A DNA stretch of 64,000 nucleotides from Zelonia costaricensis (taxonomy: Eukaryota; Euglenozoa; Kinetoplastea; Trypanosomatida; Trypanosomatidae), in NCBI GenBank assembly GCA_030849075.1, contig JASAOO010003471.1, positions 1 through 64,000 of the forward strand, read 5' to 3'. The notes under the pieces were generated by a model. It was given only the letters and a program-made list of their open reading frames with translations. It made no database searches and was not told the origin of the DNA. Position numbers and translations under genes: made by a program. Each line of letters starts with the position of its first letter. Positions within the stretch are counted from its first letter, which is position 1. Shown piece after piece: positions 39,612 through 48,136 of the stretch.

Positions 39612-40904
39612 ATGAGCTTTGCCGTCGCCGCCAGCGCTGCAACTGAGGGGGCCGCCCTGCGTGTCGGCGGGTGCGCCGCAGCGCGCTGGCCCCTTTACGA
39701 CAGCCACTGCCACCTGCGGCCCTGCACTCCAGACGAGGTTAGTAAAGCCGAAGACCGTAGTCAAGGTCATGTGGAAAGTCTCGTGATGTGCGGCACACAC
39801 CCCGCTGTCGACTGGGACGCAATTGCGAAGGCCCTGGCGATGCCGCGCAACTCTCTCGAGACGGGCCCGACCCTGCACATCGGCTTTGGCCTGCACCCGT
39901 GGTTTGTGCCGTCCGACGTTGCAGCGGAAGTGGGCACTGTAACCGCGGGAAGCGAGCCTGGAGAGGGCTGTGGCTGTGGCAATGTCTCGCCGGCACAGGC
40001 GGCGCCGCCGGACGCGTGTGCGACCGCGTCGCCGACAAGCGCGCTCACCCTTGCCGAGATTCTGGGCCAGCTTGAGCAGCGCCTCCGAGAGTACCCGCGG
40101 GCTCTCGTCGCGGAGATCGGCTTGGACCGGCTGCGTGGCCCCTCCGAGGCGACGCAGGCCGACGCCTTCAAGGCCCAGCTGCGGCTGGCCGCCGCTTACA
40201 GCCGGCCCGTGTCGGTGCACTGCGTGCGACACTACGGGCTCCTGATGGACGTGCTACAGGAGCTGCCAGCCGACGACGTCCCGCCGGCGATCATCGTACA
40301 CGCCTTCACCGGATCGCTGGAGGTGGCAAGGTCGCTCCTGTCTCTCAAGAACAAGAAGCGCGCTGTGCCAGCACCGCAGCACCCGCAGCCGCAGCCGCAA
40401 CCGCAGCAGCCGGGCGGCGACGTCTGCGGCACAGGCGAGGCGGAGGAGCGCAAGCGGACGAAGCGAGCGGGGGCCAGCGTGGCGGCGGCGGCGCACACGG
40501 TGCGCATCAAGGAGCGCATTTTCTTCGGGGTCAGCCTATCGACCAGCTTCACCGTCAAAAACTTCGCCGCGCAGACGCTGCCGTTCCTCCTCGACACCCG
40601 CCGGGTGCTGCTCGAGACCGACGTGCACTACGCCGGCATCGCGCTTGCCTCTTCCTCGTCGTGCCCACCAGGCACGCCGGCAGCCTCGTACGTTGTGGAC
40701 GTCGACGAGCAGGCGGGGGCGGTGACGGAGCTGGTGAATCAGATTCAGGCTGCCGTGGCGCAGCACCGTGAGCTCGGCAAGAAGGCCGAGGCCGCCGGGC
40801 AGTCGATGGACGAGCTGGTCAAGGACGCGCTGCAGCACGCCTACACGGAGGCGCTGAGGTCCGTTGCTGCCCCACAGGACCCCATCTTCGCCCGCGTCGG
40901 CTGA
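39612..40904 (+). CDS. TatD/Scn1-like metal-dependent hydrolase
   Basis: A 430-residue amidohydrolase-fold protein of the TatD family (DNase or Cut9-interacting Scn1-like). All metal-ligand motifs are visible: His32-x-His34 (YDSHCHL), Glu168 (VAEIGLD), His203 (VHCVRHYG), His230 (IIVHAFTGS) and Asp337 (LLETDVHYAG). GFGLHPW with His95 is also typical. Two insertions are unusual: residues about 105-145, Gly/Ala/Cys-rich, and about 245-300, Pro/Gln-rich (repeated PQ dipeptides) then Arg/Lys-rich. The second splits the segment between His230 and the strand leading to Asp337. TatD enzymes are 3'-5' exonucleases, and a trypanosomatid TatD has been linked to nuclear DNA degradation; which paralogue this is cannot be told from sequence. 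Confidence 0.9.
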   Translation: MSFAVAASAATEGAALRVGGCAAARWPLYDSHCHLRPCTPDEVSKAEDRSQGHVESLVMCGTHPAVDWDAIAKALAMPRNSLETGPTLHIGFGLHPWFVPSDVAAEVGTVTAGSEPGEGCGCGNVSPAQAAPPDACATASPTSALTLAEILGQLEQRLREYPRALVAEIGLDRLRGPSEATQADAFKAQLRLAAAYSRPVSVHCVRHYGLLMDVLQELPADDVPPAIIVHAFTGSLEVARSLLSLKNKKRAVPAPQHPQPQPQPQQPGGDVCGTGEAEERKRTKRAGASVAAAAHTVRIKERIFFGVSLSTSFTVKNFAAQTLPFLLDTRRVLLETDVHYAGIALASSSSCPPGTPAASYVVDVDEQAGAVTELVNQIQAAVAQHRELGKKAEAAGQSMDELVKDALQHAYTEALRSVAAPQDPIFARVG

Positions 40905-41428
40905 TTGCCGCGACGCGTCTCCTGTGCAACCGACACCACGTGCGACACGCCCTTATGAGAGTTAAGCAAAGACAGAAAGCAGGAGAATGCCAACGCAGAA
41001 TACACGGCAATAAGGCCGCTCACATTCGTTTCTCGTCCACCACGCTCGTTCCGTCGTCCTCCGACGTGCCCTGCAACACCCCTCTCTCCCGCCTCCCCCC
41101 TCTCTCTCTCCTGCGCGTCAATCCTGCAAAGTCACATAAAGGAACACACACACACGCTCACATACACATACACAAAAGCAAAAGCACCCATACACGGCAC
41201 AGATCTCCACTTCGCACGCGCTGCGTCACTGGTGCAGTTCTGCGCGACTTTACATCAACACGTACGGCCCGCACTCTACGTGCCCGCCTATAGACCCCCC
41301 CCCACCCTCCCCCGCGTGTGGCTTTGCACGAAGCCGAACATACGCAGTCTTCCCCCCCCTCCCCCTTCCTCTCCACTTCTCGCCTCCTCGCACATTATTC
41401 CATCGAAGGAAACCACGCGTGCGCCGGG
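40905..41428. other. 0.5 kb intergenic region
   Basis: CA-rich stretch at about 41143-41180 and a long C-rich tract at 41349-41390 before the RCC1-like gene. Confidence 0.7.
41349..41408 (+). promoter_or_regulatory. Candidate spliced-leader acceptor of RCC1-like gene
   Basis: C/T tract 41349-41390, then the first following AG at 41407-41408, 20 bases before the ATG. Confidence 0.5.
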
Positions 41429-43456
41429 ATGTTCTTCTGGGGCAGCTACAACTTCCAGGAGCCGCAGCTGGCCGAGCACCCAGACCGGCCGCCGCTGCGC
41501 TACCCCGGCTACCTCCCGCCATCCCTCTCTGTGGCGCGGCGCAGCGGGACGGGCGGCCAGAGCGGCTCAGCCGGCAACGCCGCCGCCACCGCCCTCCTCG
41601 CCGACGCCGCGGCGGTGCAAGAGGCACTGCAGAGCGTCACCGCGCAGCGCATGCAGGTGCATCACATTGCCTGCGGTCTGAAGCACCTTGTAGCGGCGGT
41701 GAGTCTCGTCCCGGCCACGGCGCAGGCTGACGGCGGCGATGCGCCGGTCATTGCCCTCTACGGCATGGGCAACAACGAGTACGGCCAGCTGGGCCACCAC
41801 GTCGCCAAGTACGCCACAGCACTGACGCACCTGCACCTCGAGGACCTCATGGAGGGCAGCGTTGTGAGTGTGGCGTGCGGGGCACGACACACCCTCGTCT
41901 GCACCTCGACCGGCTGCGTCTACGTGACCGGCGACAATACCTTTCACCAGCTGGGGCTGCCCGGGCAGATGGTGAAGCCGCTGCCCAAGTCCGGCACCTA
42001 CGCACCGAGCTTCACGCAGCTCACCAGCCTCGCTCACGTCAAGGCCGTGTACGCCGGCGGCAACGCCTCCTTCGCGCTCGACCGCCGCGGGCAGGTGTAC
42101 TCGTGGGGAGAGGCCAAGTACGGCCACCTCGGCCACAACGACAACGGGGAGCGGCTTGACACACAGACGCTGAAGACGGTTGCAACGAACGTGGCGACGC
42201 CGCAGCTGGTGCGGTGGTTCGAGCGGCACCGGGTGTCGGTGGTCGAGCTGGCGGTGGGCAAGGCGCACTTGGTGTGCCGCAGCGAAGAGGACGTGTACAC
42301 GTGCGGCGAGCCCTTCTTCGGTAAGCTCGGCCACGGCGACATCGACCCTCGCCTCGAGCCGACGCGCGTGGAGTTCCCGCCACGGAAGCAGGTGGAGCGG
42401 CTCATCAGCGTCGCTGCCGGTGACGACCACACGATCGTCCTCAAGGAGAACCCCGCAATCGGCTCCATCGTGTACTACTTCGGCAAGCTCAACAACGGCG
42501 ACGGTCAGCTGCAGCCAACGATTGTGCAGGTGCCGACCGCGTCCATTCGCGCCGTGGTCGCGGGCCGTGGCACCTTCAGCGCCGCCCTCACGCCGGACGG
42601 TCGTCTGTTCGTCTGGGGCAAGCACGCGTACCCGAAGGTGTACAACGGCACGGACGCGAGCGCCGCACGCGGGCAGCCCAGCGCCGTGTCGCTGCTCGCG
42701 CCGTACGCCATCAAGGGCGTCGTCTCGGGCGGCACCTTTGTGGTGGCCTACGCCGCGGCCGGCACCGTCGCCTCCGCTGCGGACAGCGCCGCCACGAAGG
42801 CGGAGGAGCAGAAAGAGACGTTCAAGGCAGAGGAGGCCGACGCGGACGCCGTGGCCGCGGCCGCCGCGCCGCGCCGCAGCTGGGACGTGGTGGTGCCGCA
42901 CGACGCGCGTGTGGGCCGCGACGGCCTGGGTGACCCGGAGGAGCAGTACGAGGAGGGTATGCGGGCGCTTCTGCGGCAGTACCTGGGGCCCGCGCTGGGC
43001 GCGGCGTACGCGGCACAGCTACCCACCGCCCCTCTGCGCTCGGCGGCGCCGGTGTACCAGTTCAGCCACGTGGCCGTCAAGGACCTGACGCGCGGGCAGA
43101 AGGTGCGACTGTGGATGACGGACGTCTACGCCCTCGGGACGGTTGTGGACGAGCTGCCTGACCAGCCATCGGCGGCTGCCGCGGGTGCCGCCGCGTCGAG
43201 TCAGGCCCGCGAAGTCTCGCTCACTCCGTCCTCCTCTCCCGCCGTCGCTGCGGCGGAGGAGAATGCCGGCGCCGACTTCGCGCTGCCCAAGGGGAAGCGG
43301 GTGAAGGTGGAGTGGCAGCGGGACGACTGGAATGACGAGGTCGTGACACTCTTCTCCGATGACGAGACGCTTGATGCAGAAAACGCGAACCGATGGCAGC
43401 CGTTTTGGTTCGAGGCGGGCCCGGATGGCGAGTACGTGCTGCCCAAGAACCGATGA
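41429..43456 (+). CDS. RCC1-repeat beta-propeller protein
   Basis: A 675-residue protein with several RCC1 repeats. Examples are ALYGMGNNEYGQLG (about residue 110), VACGARHTLVC followed by GCVYVTGDNTFHQLG (about 150-180), GQVYSWGEAKYGHLGHND (about 223-240), VYTCGEPFFGKLGHGD (about 290-305), VAAGDDHTIVL (about 330-340) and a degenerate FVWGKHAYPKVY (about 393). The propeller covers about 1-440. A charged Ala/Glu linker follows. A C-terminal segment (about 550-675) is distinct: RGQKVRLWMTDVYALGTVVDE, then KGKRVKVEWQRDDWNDEVV, resembling a small beta-rich domain. The family includes Ran exchange factors and many unrelated scaffolds, so exchange activity is not implied. The first residues (MFFWGSYNFQEPQL) start the propeller, supporting this ATG over upstream TTG. 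Confidence 0.9.
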   Translation: MFFWGSYNFQEPQLAEHPDRPPLRYPGYLPPSLSVARRSGTGGQSGSAGNAAATALLADAAAVQEALQSVTAQRMQVHHIACGLKHLVAAVSLVPATAQADGGDAPVIALYGMGNNEYGQLGHHVAKYATALTHLHLEDLMEGSVVSVACGARHTLVCTSTGCVYVTGDNTFHQLGLPGQMVKPLPKSGTYAPSFTQLTSLAHVKAVYAGGNASFALDRRGQVYSWGEAKYGHLGHNDNGERLDTQTLKTVATNVATPQLVRWFERHRVSVVELAVGKAHLVCRSEEDVYTCGEPFFGKLGHGDIDPRLEPTRVEFPPRKQVERLISVAAGDDHTIVLKENPAIGSIVYYFGKLNNGDGQLQPTIVQVPTASIRAVVAGRGTFSAALTPDGRLFVWGKHAYPKVYNGTDASAARGQPSAVSLLAPYAIKGVVSGGTFVVAYAAAGTVASAADSAATKAEEQKETFKAEEADADAVAAAAAPRRSWDVVVPHDARVGRDGLGDPEEQYEEGMRALLRQYLGPALGAAYAAQLPTAPLRSAAPVYQFSHVAVKDLTRGQKVRLWMTDVYALGTVVDELPDQPSAAAAGAAASSQAREVSLTPSSSPAVAAAEENAGADFALPKGKRVKVEWQRDDWNDEVVTLFSDDETLDAENANRWQPFWFEAGPDGEYVLPKNR

Positions 43457-44985
43457 GGCTGCGACGCGAAGGCGCAGCCCTGGTGTTGTCCATCGCGGAC
43501 AGGAGTGCTGAACCCACGCGCATCGGAGGCGCGTGTGGAGGAGGCTGCGGAGGTGGTGGCGCGGTGCGGCTTCGTGCGCCCGTTCAGCGTCGACCGCTTT
43601 ACGGGGCGTCGCGGTTGACCGCTTGCCCCACCTCCTCGTTTCGCTGTCTCGTGAGGCCGGGTGAGAGAGGAAGCACGACATTCGCACGGAGTCATAGAAA
43701 ATTCCTCTACACGTAAAAAAAAAAAAACAAGACAAGAGGAAAAAGCAGTGGCGCGTACCGTAGCGTAACGGGCGTCAGCACACGGACGAGGTGCACCCTC
43801 GCAAAGCCCGGACGCTCTTCATTCTGTGGCGGACATCTTTCTCTGTTTCACTCTGTCCTTGCGGGCGTCGAGTGCAGATACGGCCTCGCTCAGCGTGCGC
43901 ACGACACACCCGAGCCGAAGCTGCGCCGCTCCTCTTGTGTGCAGAGTTGCACATTGCGCAGTCACAGCTCCACTCACCACTTCATGCCTGCAACTCTCTC
44001 GAATCTCTATTCCTTTTTTTTCCTTTTGCCTCGCGGATTGTCTTGACGCCATGTCGCTCTGCACGCACTGCGACGCGCGCACACAGTGACAACTAGAAGC
44101 GTGTGCACGTGCAGCTACCACGTGCGCATCCCTGCACGCAGGAGATAGCTGTGCAGGATTGACGACAGTTGCAGCTGCAGCATCTGCGCGGGAAGGGTAG
44201 GGTGACACGGAGCCGTCCCCGGCAGCGTGCTGTACTAGAGAGTGCTCGAGAGTTGATGTCACTAGAGAGAGATTCGTGCGTGCGTGCGTTTGGTTGTCAT
44301 CTGCCTTTTAGAACCTCTTTGGTGGCGCGCTTCCTCATTCAAGCCCTCCCGGATCTCCTCCGCTTTCCTTGGTCTCGGTGGCCCATCTGGGGATCGCCCA
44401 AGAAGTGGCAGGGGGTGCGGGAGGGTGGGGGGGCCGCCCGTGGACTCTTTCTCAGTTCTCGAAGAGGTGTAACGCGGTAGAGAGAAAGCGGTGACGGCGC
44501 TCCAGAGAACAGAAACAAGTGAGTTGTGTCTTCGATAAACGCACGTGCATCTGTTTGCATCGCAAGTGTGCCGCTTTTTTTTCATCCTGCATGACCGTCC
44601 TCACCTCCCCGGCCTCGGACAGCGGCTGCTCGTCGCTGCAGCGTCAGTGCGTGGCTTTGTTGTGTGTGTGCGTGTGTCTGTGTAGACCGAACAGCTAAGA
44701 CTCAAGCAAGACCGCGAATGCGACGAACGCAGCTGTGAGGCAATGCCCACCGCTCTGGCTCGAGCAATGCCGTGACGGGGGGGAGGGGGGCTCGGCTAAC
44801 CAGCTCCTCTGTCTTTCACCCACTCGCCCCCTCCTGCTACAGCGCCCGCTTCAGTTCTCACAATGCCCAGTCACCACTTCACGTTCTTCCCCTTCTGTCT
44901 TTGTCTCCCTCCATATCCCCCCCCCTCCCCCACACTCCTCTGCCCCGCCGCGCGCACGTCAGAGCTTCTCGCCGTCTCAGCCGTC
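43457..44985. other. 1.5 kb intergenic region
   Basis: The first 170 bases keep a rather coding-like composition, then an A run at 43717-43728, pyrimidine-rich patches, GT repeats at about 44661-44680, and a C/T-rich tract before the next start. No gene supported. Confidence 0.65.
44881..44980 (+). promoter_or_regulatory. Candidate acceptor deciding the PGAM5-like start
   Basis: A long C/T tract (about 44881-44945) lies between two in-frame ATGs (44863 and 44986). AGs follow at 44961-44962 and 44979-44980. Splicing there would exclude the upstream ATG and leave 44986 as first ATG. Confidence 0.55.
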
Positions 44986-46035
44986 ATGTCTTTTACCCTC
45001 CGCCGCTTCTTGGGCAGCATCGCCGTGGGCTTCGCCGTGTCACCGCTGTTGCGCGGCGCGGCCGTGGTGCTCTGCGAGTCGGCGAAGCCGATGCCGGTGC
45101 CGCCGCCTGGCATGGGCAGCACCGCCGCGCTCTCGCCCGACGGGCTGACCAACCACCGCTTTGACAGCGACGCGCTGCCGACCAAGGAGGAGCTGCAGTA
45201 TGTCAAGACGTGGGGGGTGCAGTGGGTCGAGGACTGGGACCGGCCCGGCGAGCGCGGCATCCGTACTGACCGCAGCGCATCGCACCAGCGCCAGATCATC
45301 ATGATTCGCCACGGCCAGTACGGCAACGAGAGCCTCAATGACGACAACATTCACCAGCTCACCTCGCTCGGCGAGCGGCAAGCGCGCGAGACCGGCGTCT
45401 ATCTCCGCGGGCTGTTCCAGATGGGCGAAAAAAAGAAGCAGCTGAACGCCGTGTACAAGCAGGCGAAGCGGGCCTACAAGCAGGCCCAGAAGGACGGTGC
45501 GTCGACGGCGCAGTTGGGGACGATGAAGCGGGAGGTGGACGAGGCGCTCCTCGCACTGTCCTCCGCTGGCGGCATCTGCACTGACGGCGCCCCGACCGCC
45601 GTGCACGTATCCGACATGACACGGGCGAAGCAGACGGCCAATCTCATCCTTGAGGCATTCCCGGCTGACGTGCGCCGCCGCCTGGACGTCGACCCGCAGC
45701 TGCGCGAACGCATCCCGTGCGCCGTGCAGCCCGCCCGTCCCTTCTTCGCCTCCGCCGAGGACATGCGCATCGCTGAGGCAGTTTTCGAGCGGTACTTCCA
45801 CCGCCCAGTAGAGTCGGGCACGTCGGTAGAGGTGATTGTCGGTCACGGCAACATGATTCGCTACCTCACCATGCGGGCCCTGCAGCTGCCGCCCGAAGCG
45901 TGGCTGCGCACTTCGCTGCCGCACTGCAGCGTAACCACCATCAACATTCGCGGCACGGGCCACGTCAGCTTGGTCGGGATGGGCTCCTACGGACACCTCC
46001 CGCCCGACATGGTGACCGTCTCGAATGTGAAGTAG
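44986..46035 (+). CDS. PGAM5-like mitochondrial phosphatase
   Basis: A 349-residue histidine-phosphatase-fold protein. A hydrophobic N-terminal segment (residues 7-28) could anchor it in the inner mitochondrial membrane, as in PGAM5. A linker ends in WDRPGERGIRTDRSASHQRQ. The catalytic domain then starts with IIMIRHGQYG, where His109 is the phospho-acceptor. VSDMTRAKQTA (about 206-216) supplies conserved Arg/Thr. The second catalytic His is 287 (IVGHGNMIRYL). PGAM5 acts as a Ser/Thr (or His) protein phosphatase rather than a mutase. Residues about 150-190 form a Lys/Ala-rich insertion (YKQAKRAYKQAQKDG). An in-frame ATG at 44863 would add 41 residues encoded by spacer-like pyrimidine-rich sequence; the acceptor position argues against it. 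Confidence 0.92.
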   Translation: MSFTLRRFLGSIAVGFAVSPLLRGAAVVLCESAKPMPVPPPGMGSTAALSPDGLTNHRFDSDALPTKEELQYVKTWGVQWVEDWDRPGERGIRTDRSASHQRQIIMIRHGQYGNESLNDDNIHQLTSLGERQARETGVYLRGLFQMGEKKKQLNAVYKQAKRAYKQAQKDGASTAQLGTMKREVDEALLALSSAGGICTDGAPTAVHVSDMTRAKQTANLILEAFPADVRRRLDVDPQLRERIPCAVQPARPFFASAEDMRIAEAVFERYFHRPVESGTSVEVIVGHGNMIRYLTMRALQLPPEAWLRTSLPHCSVTTINIRGTGHVSLVGMGSYGHLPPDMVTVSNVK

Positions 46036-46818
46036 AACCGTTGAAGGACCAACCACGGACACACACACACACACGCACGCACACATGTTTACAGACGTTT
46101 GTGCATGGGGAGTGCTCGACGGACACGTTTTCTGTGCACTCCCGTTATGGGCTTATCTTTTTCTTCCCCTCCCCCTTTCGGGAGCGGCGTCACGTCCATG
46201 GCGTCGTCCCCCACCCTGCACGCCGACTACGAGGTGTCGCACCGCGCGCTTACTTCGGTTCTGCCCGCACATGTGTCACACTCCTACCCCCCCCCCTTCC
46301 CATTCTTCCCTGGCGATGAAGCGAGGATCGACTCGAGAGCAAGTTTACTCGCATTACCCGACAACACAGCAAACAAACGACTGGGCGGCGGCGAGTCCTG
46401 CGTCTGTCCTTTCGGTCAACTGCTCCGTCCAGTAGACAACCCAGCTGCGTGTGGCGAACACGTTCCCGAGGAGCCCGTGTGCGCTGTCACATAGGGCGCC
46501 GAGAACTCGCCACAGTAATGCGGTGCAACACCCCTCGCTCCATTTCACGTGCGCTTTCCCATCTTGCCTCGCTTTCCAACTGCTTTCCTGCCCCCCCCCC
46601 CAATTTGAACACTCGCTCTACCCCCTTTCTCGATCACGACCGCGTCCTACGAACTAAACAAGCCCGTACCTCTAACCTACGTCAAAGTACTTCGAACTCC
46701 TCAGTCCGTTTCCTTACTCAAACGCGCTTCCGGTGCACAGTGACAACACTTGATGTCTTCCTGTGATGAAGTCAGGCCCGCGAGAGCTGCAGCGCGTGGA
46801 GTGCGTGCGGTTGTGTAG

Positions 46819-46819
<1 letters not shown>

Positions 46820-46867
<48 letters not shown>
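46820..46867. repeat. (TG)24 microsatellite
   Basis: 48 bases of uninterrupted alternating T and G, the longest perfect dinucleotide tract I saw in the window. Confidence 0.95.
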
Positions 46868-46869
<2 letters not shown>

Positions 46870-47974
46870 CTTGTCGCAGGACAGTGGTGGCAGCCGCAAA
46901 CAAAGGAACACGGGGGGACTCCAAACACCCATTCCCTTGCGTGATGGAACTGTGGCGAGACGGCGAGACGGCGCGCGTGGCGTGGCGCGTGCTGCGGCCC
47001 CTGATGCGGAGCTGCTCGCGCCTGTGCCGCTGCCCTCCGGCCTTCACGAACAATCCCGCCCGGAGTATACTACCCTTGATCTCTTGTGCGGACCTACGAG
47101 GGCCCAGACGCACGCGCGGTGTGCGGCGTGCGGTGTGCGTGTGCGTGTGCGTGTGCGTGTGCCGAAGGGGTCTTTGTCAAATTCCTTGCAGCGGCTGGTG
47201 CGGGGGCGGCTGCCCCTGTGCCCGCGTCGGTGCCGTGCCAGGACCGTATGACCCCAAGAGCGGTGCGGCCGGCGTGCGTGGTGTCGGTGTGTGTCTGTGC
47301 GTGGCTGCGGTGGTGGTGTGCATCACCCCCCCCCCCCCCTCTTCCCCCCTCACCCACTTGCTTGCGAGAGACGACGACGACAACACAACTTCTTTACAAA
47401 CACAGTTGGTGAGAGCCCATTTTTCGATGATGATGCCCGAGTTAATCCATTCTCTGAGTCTCTGCCGGTGTGTGGGGTGAAAAGTGGGTGGGAGGTGGTG
47501 ATGCTTCTGACCGTATGCGTTTGCTGATCTCCTTCCTCGTCAATGTTCGCCCTGGCTTGCGTGGCAGGTGAGGGCACAGTGGCGGTATTGTCACGTCTGC
47601 ATCATCCGGGGGGTTGGAGCGGTGATGGTGGATACAGAGTTCAAGGATGTTAAAACCTCCACAACACGGTCTGCTGTTGGGTCCTTTAAGATGGCGCTTT
47701 ACTTCTTCCCCCAGAGAAGTCAAATGCTGAATGCTCACGCAGCGAAGAGAGAACTGGCATATCCGGGCTCTCCGCATCGCGGTGCAAAGTCGCTTGAGGC
47801 AGCCGCTGCTTTGCGCACGCGGCGCTGCACATGGTGGCACCGGTGCTCCTCCAAGCCGAGAACGAAGAAGAATAAAAAGAAACGCGATTCGATGCCCCTA
47901 GTTTCATCCCTTGTCATGTCAGCTGCTGTTCTCTTGTACCCCTCCTTTCCCTACCTCGAGTCCTCCGCGTCACA

Positions 47975-47976
<2 letters not shown>

Positions 47977-48013
<37 letters not shown>
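47977..48013. repeat. (CA)18 microsatellite
   Basis: 37 bases of uninterrupted alternating C and A, complementary to the (TG)n tract 1.1 kb upstream on the same strand. Confidence 0.95.
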
Positions 48014-48015
<2 letters not shown>

Positions 48016-48091
48016 CCACAAACTCAAGCACACGCGTCCACATTTCCCAAACGGTTGTTGAGGTTGGTGGCAGCCTGCGCAAAGCTCCGCA

Positions 48092-48119
48092 CTTCTTTTT
48101 TGGTGCTTTGCTTCCCTAG
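48092..48119 (+). promoter_or_regulatory. Candidate spliced-leader acceptor of IQ protein gene
   Basis: T/C-rich tract 48092-48117 followed by CTAG with AG at 48118-48119, 17 bases before the ATG at 48137. Confidence 0.6.
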
Positions 48120-48136
48120 CCCCTCGGTTGCCGATC

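Larger units (their letters stand above)
46036..48136. other. 2.1 kb intergenic region with long dinucleotide repeats
   Basis: CA-rich sequence at about 46059-46085, a pure (TG)n tract at 46820-46867, GT-rich at 47130-47160, and a (CA)n tract at 47977-48013. A frame from an ATG at 46944 to 47480 has about 35 codons of coding-like bias and then degenerates into repeat; it is left unannotated. Confidence 0.65.

Noticed and set aside
41429..43456. Calling the RCC1-repeat protein a Ran exchange factor
   Set aside because: RCC1 repeats occur in many unrelated proteins, and the degenerate last repeats plus the C-terminal domain do not match nuclear RCC1.
43453..43716. 87-codon frame starting at an ATG that overlaps the RCC1-like stop codon
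   Set aside because: Gly/Arg-rich with no recognisable feature. Overlapping start-stop coupling is a bacterial pattern; this is probably 3'UTR.
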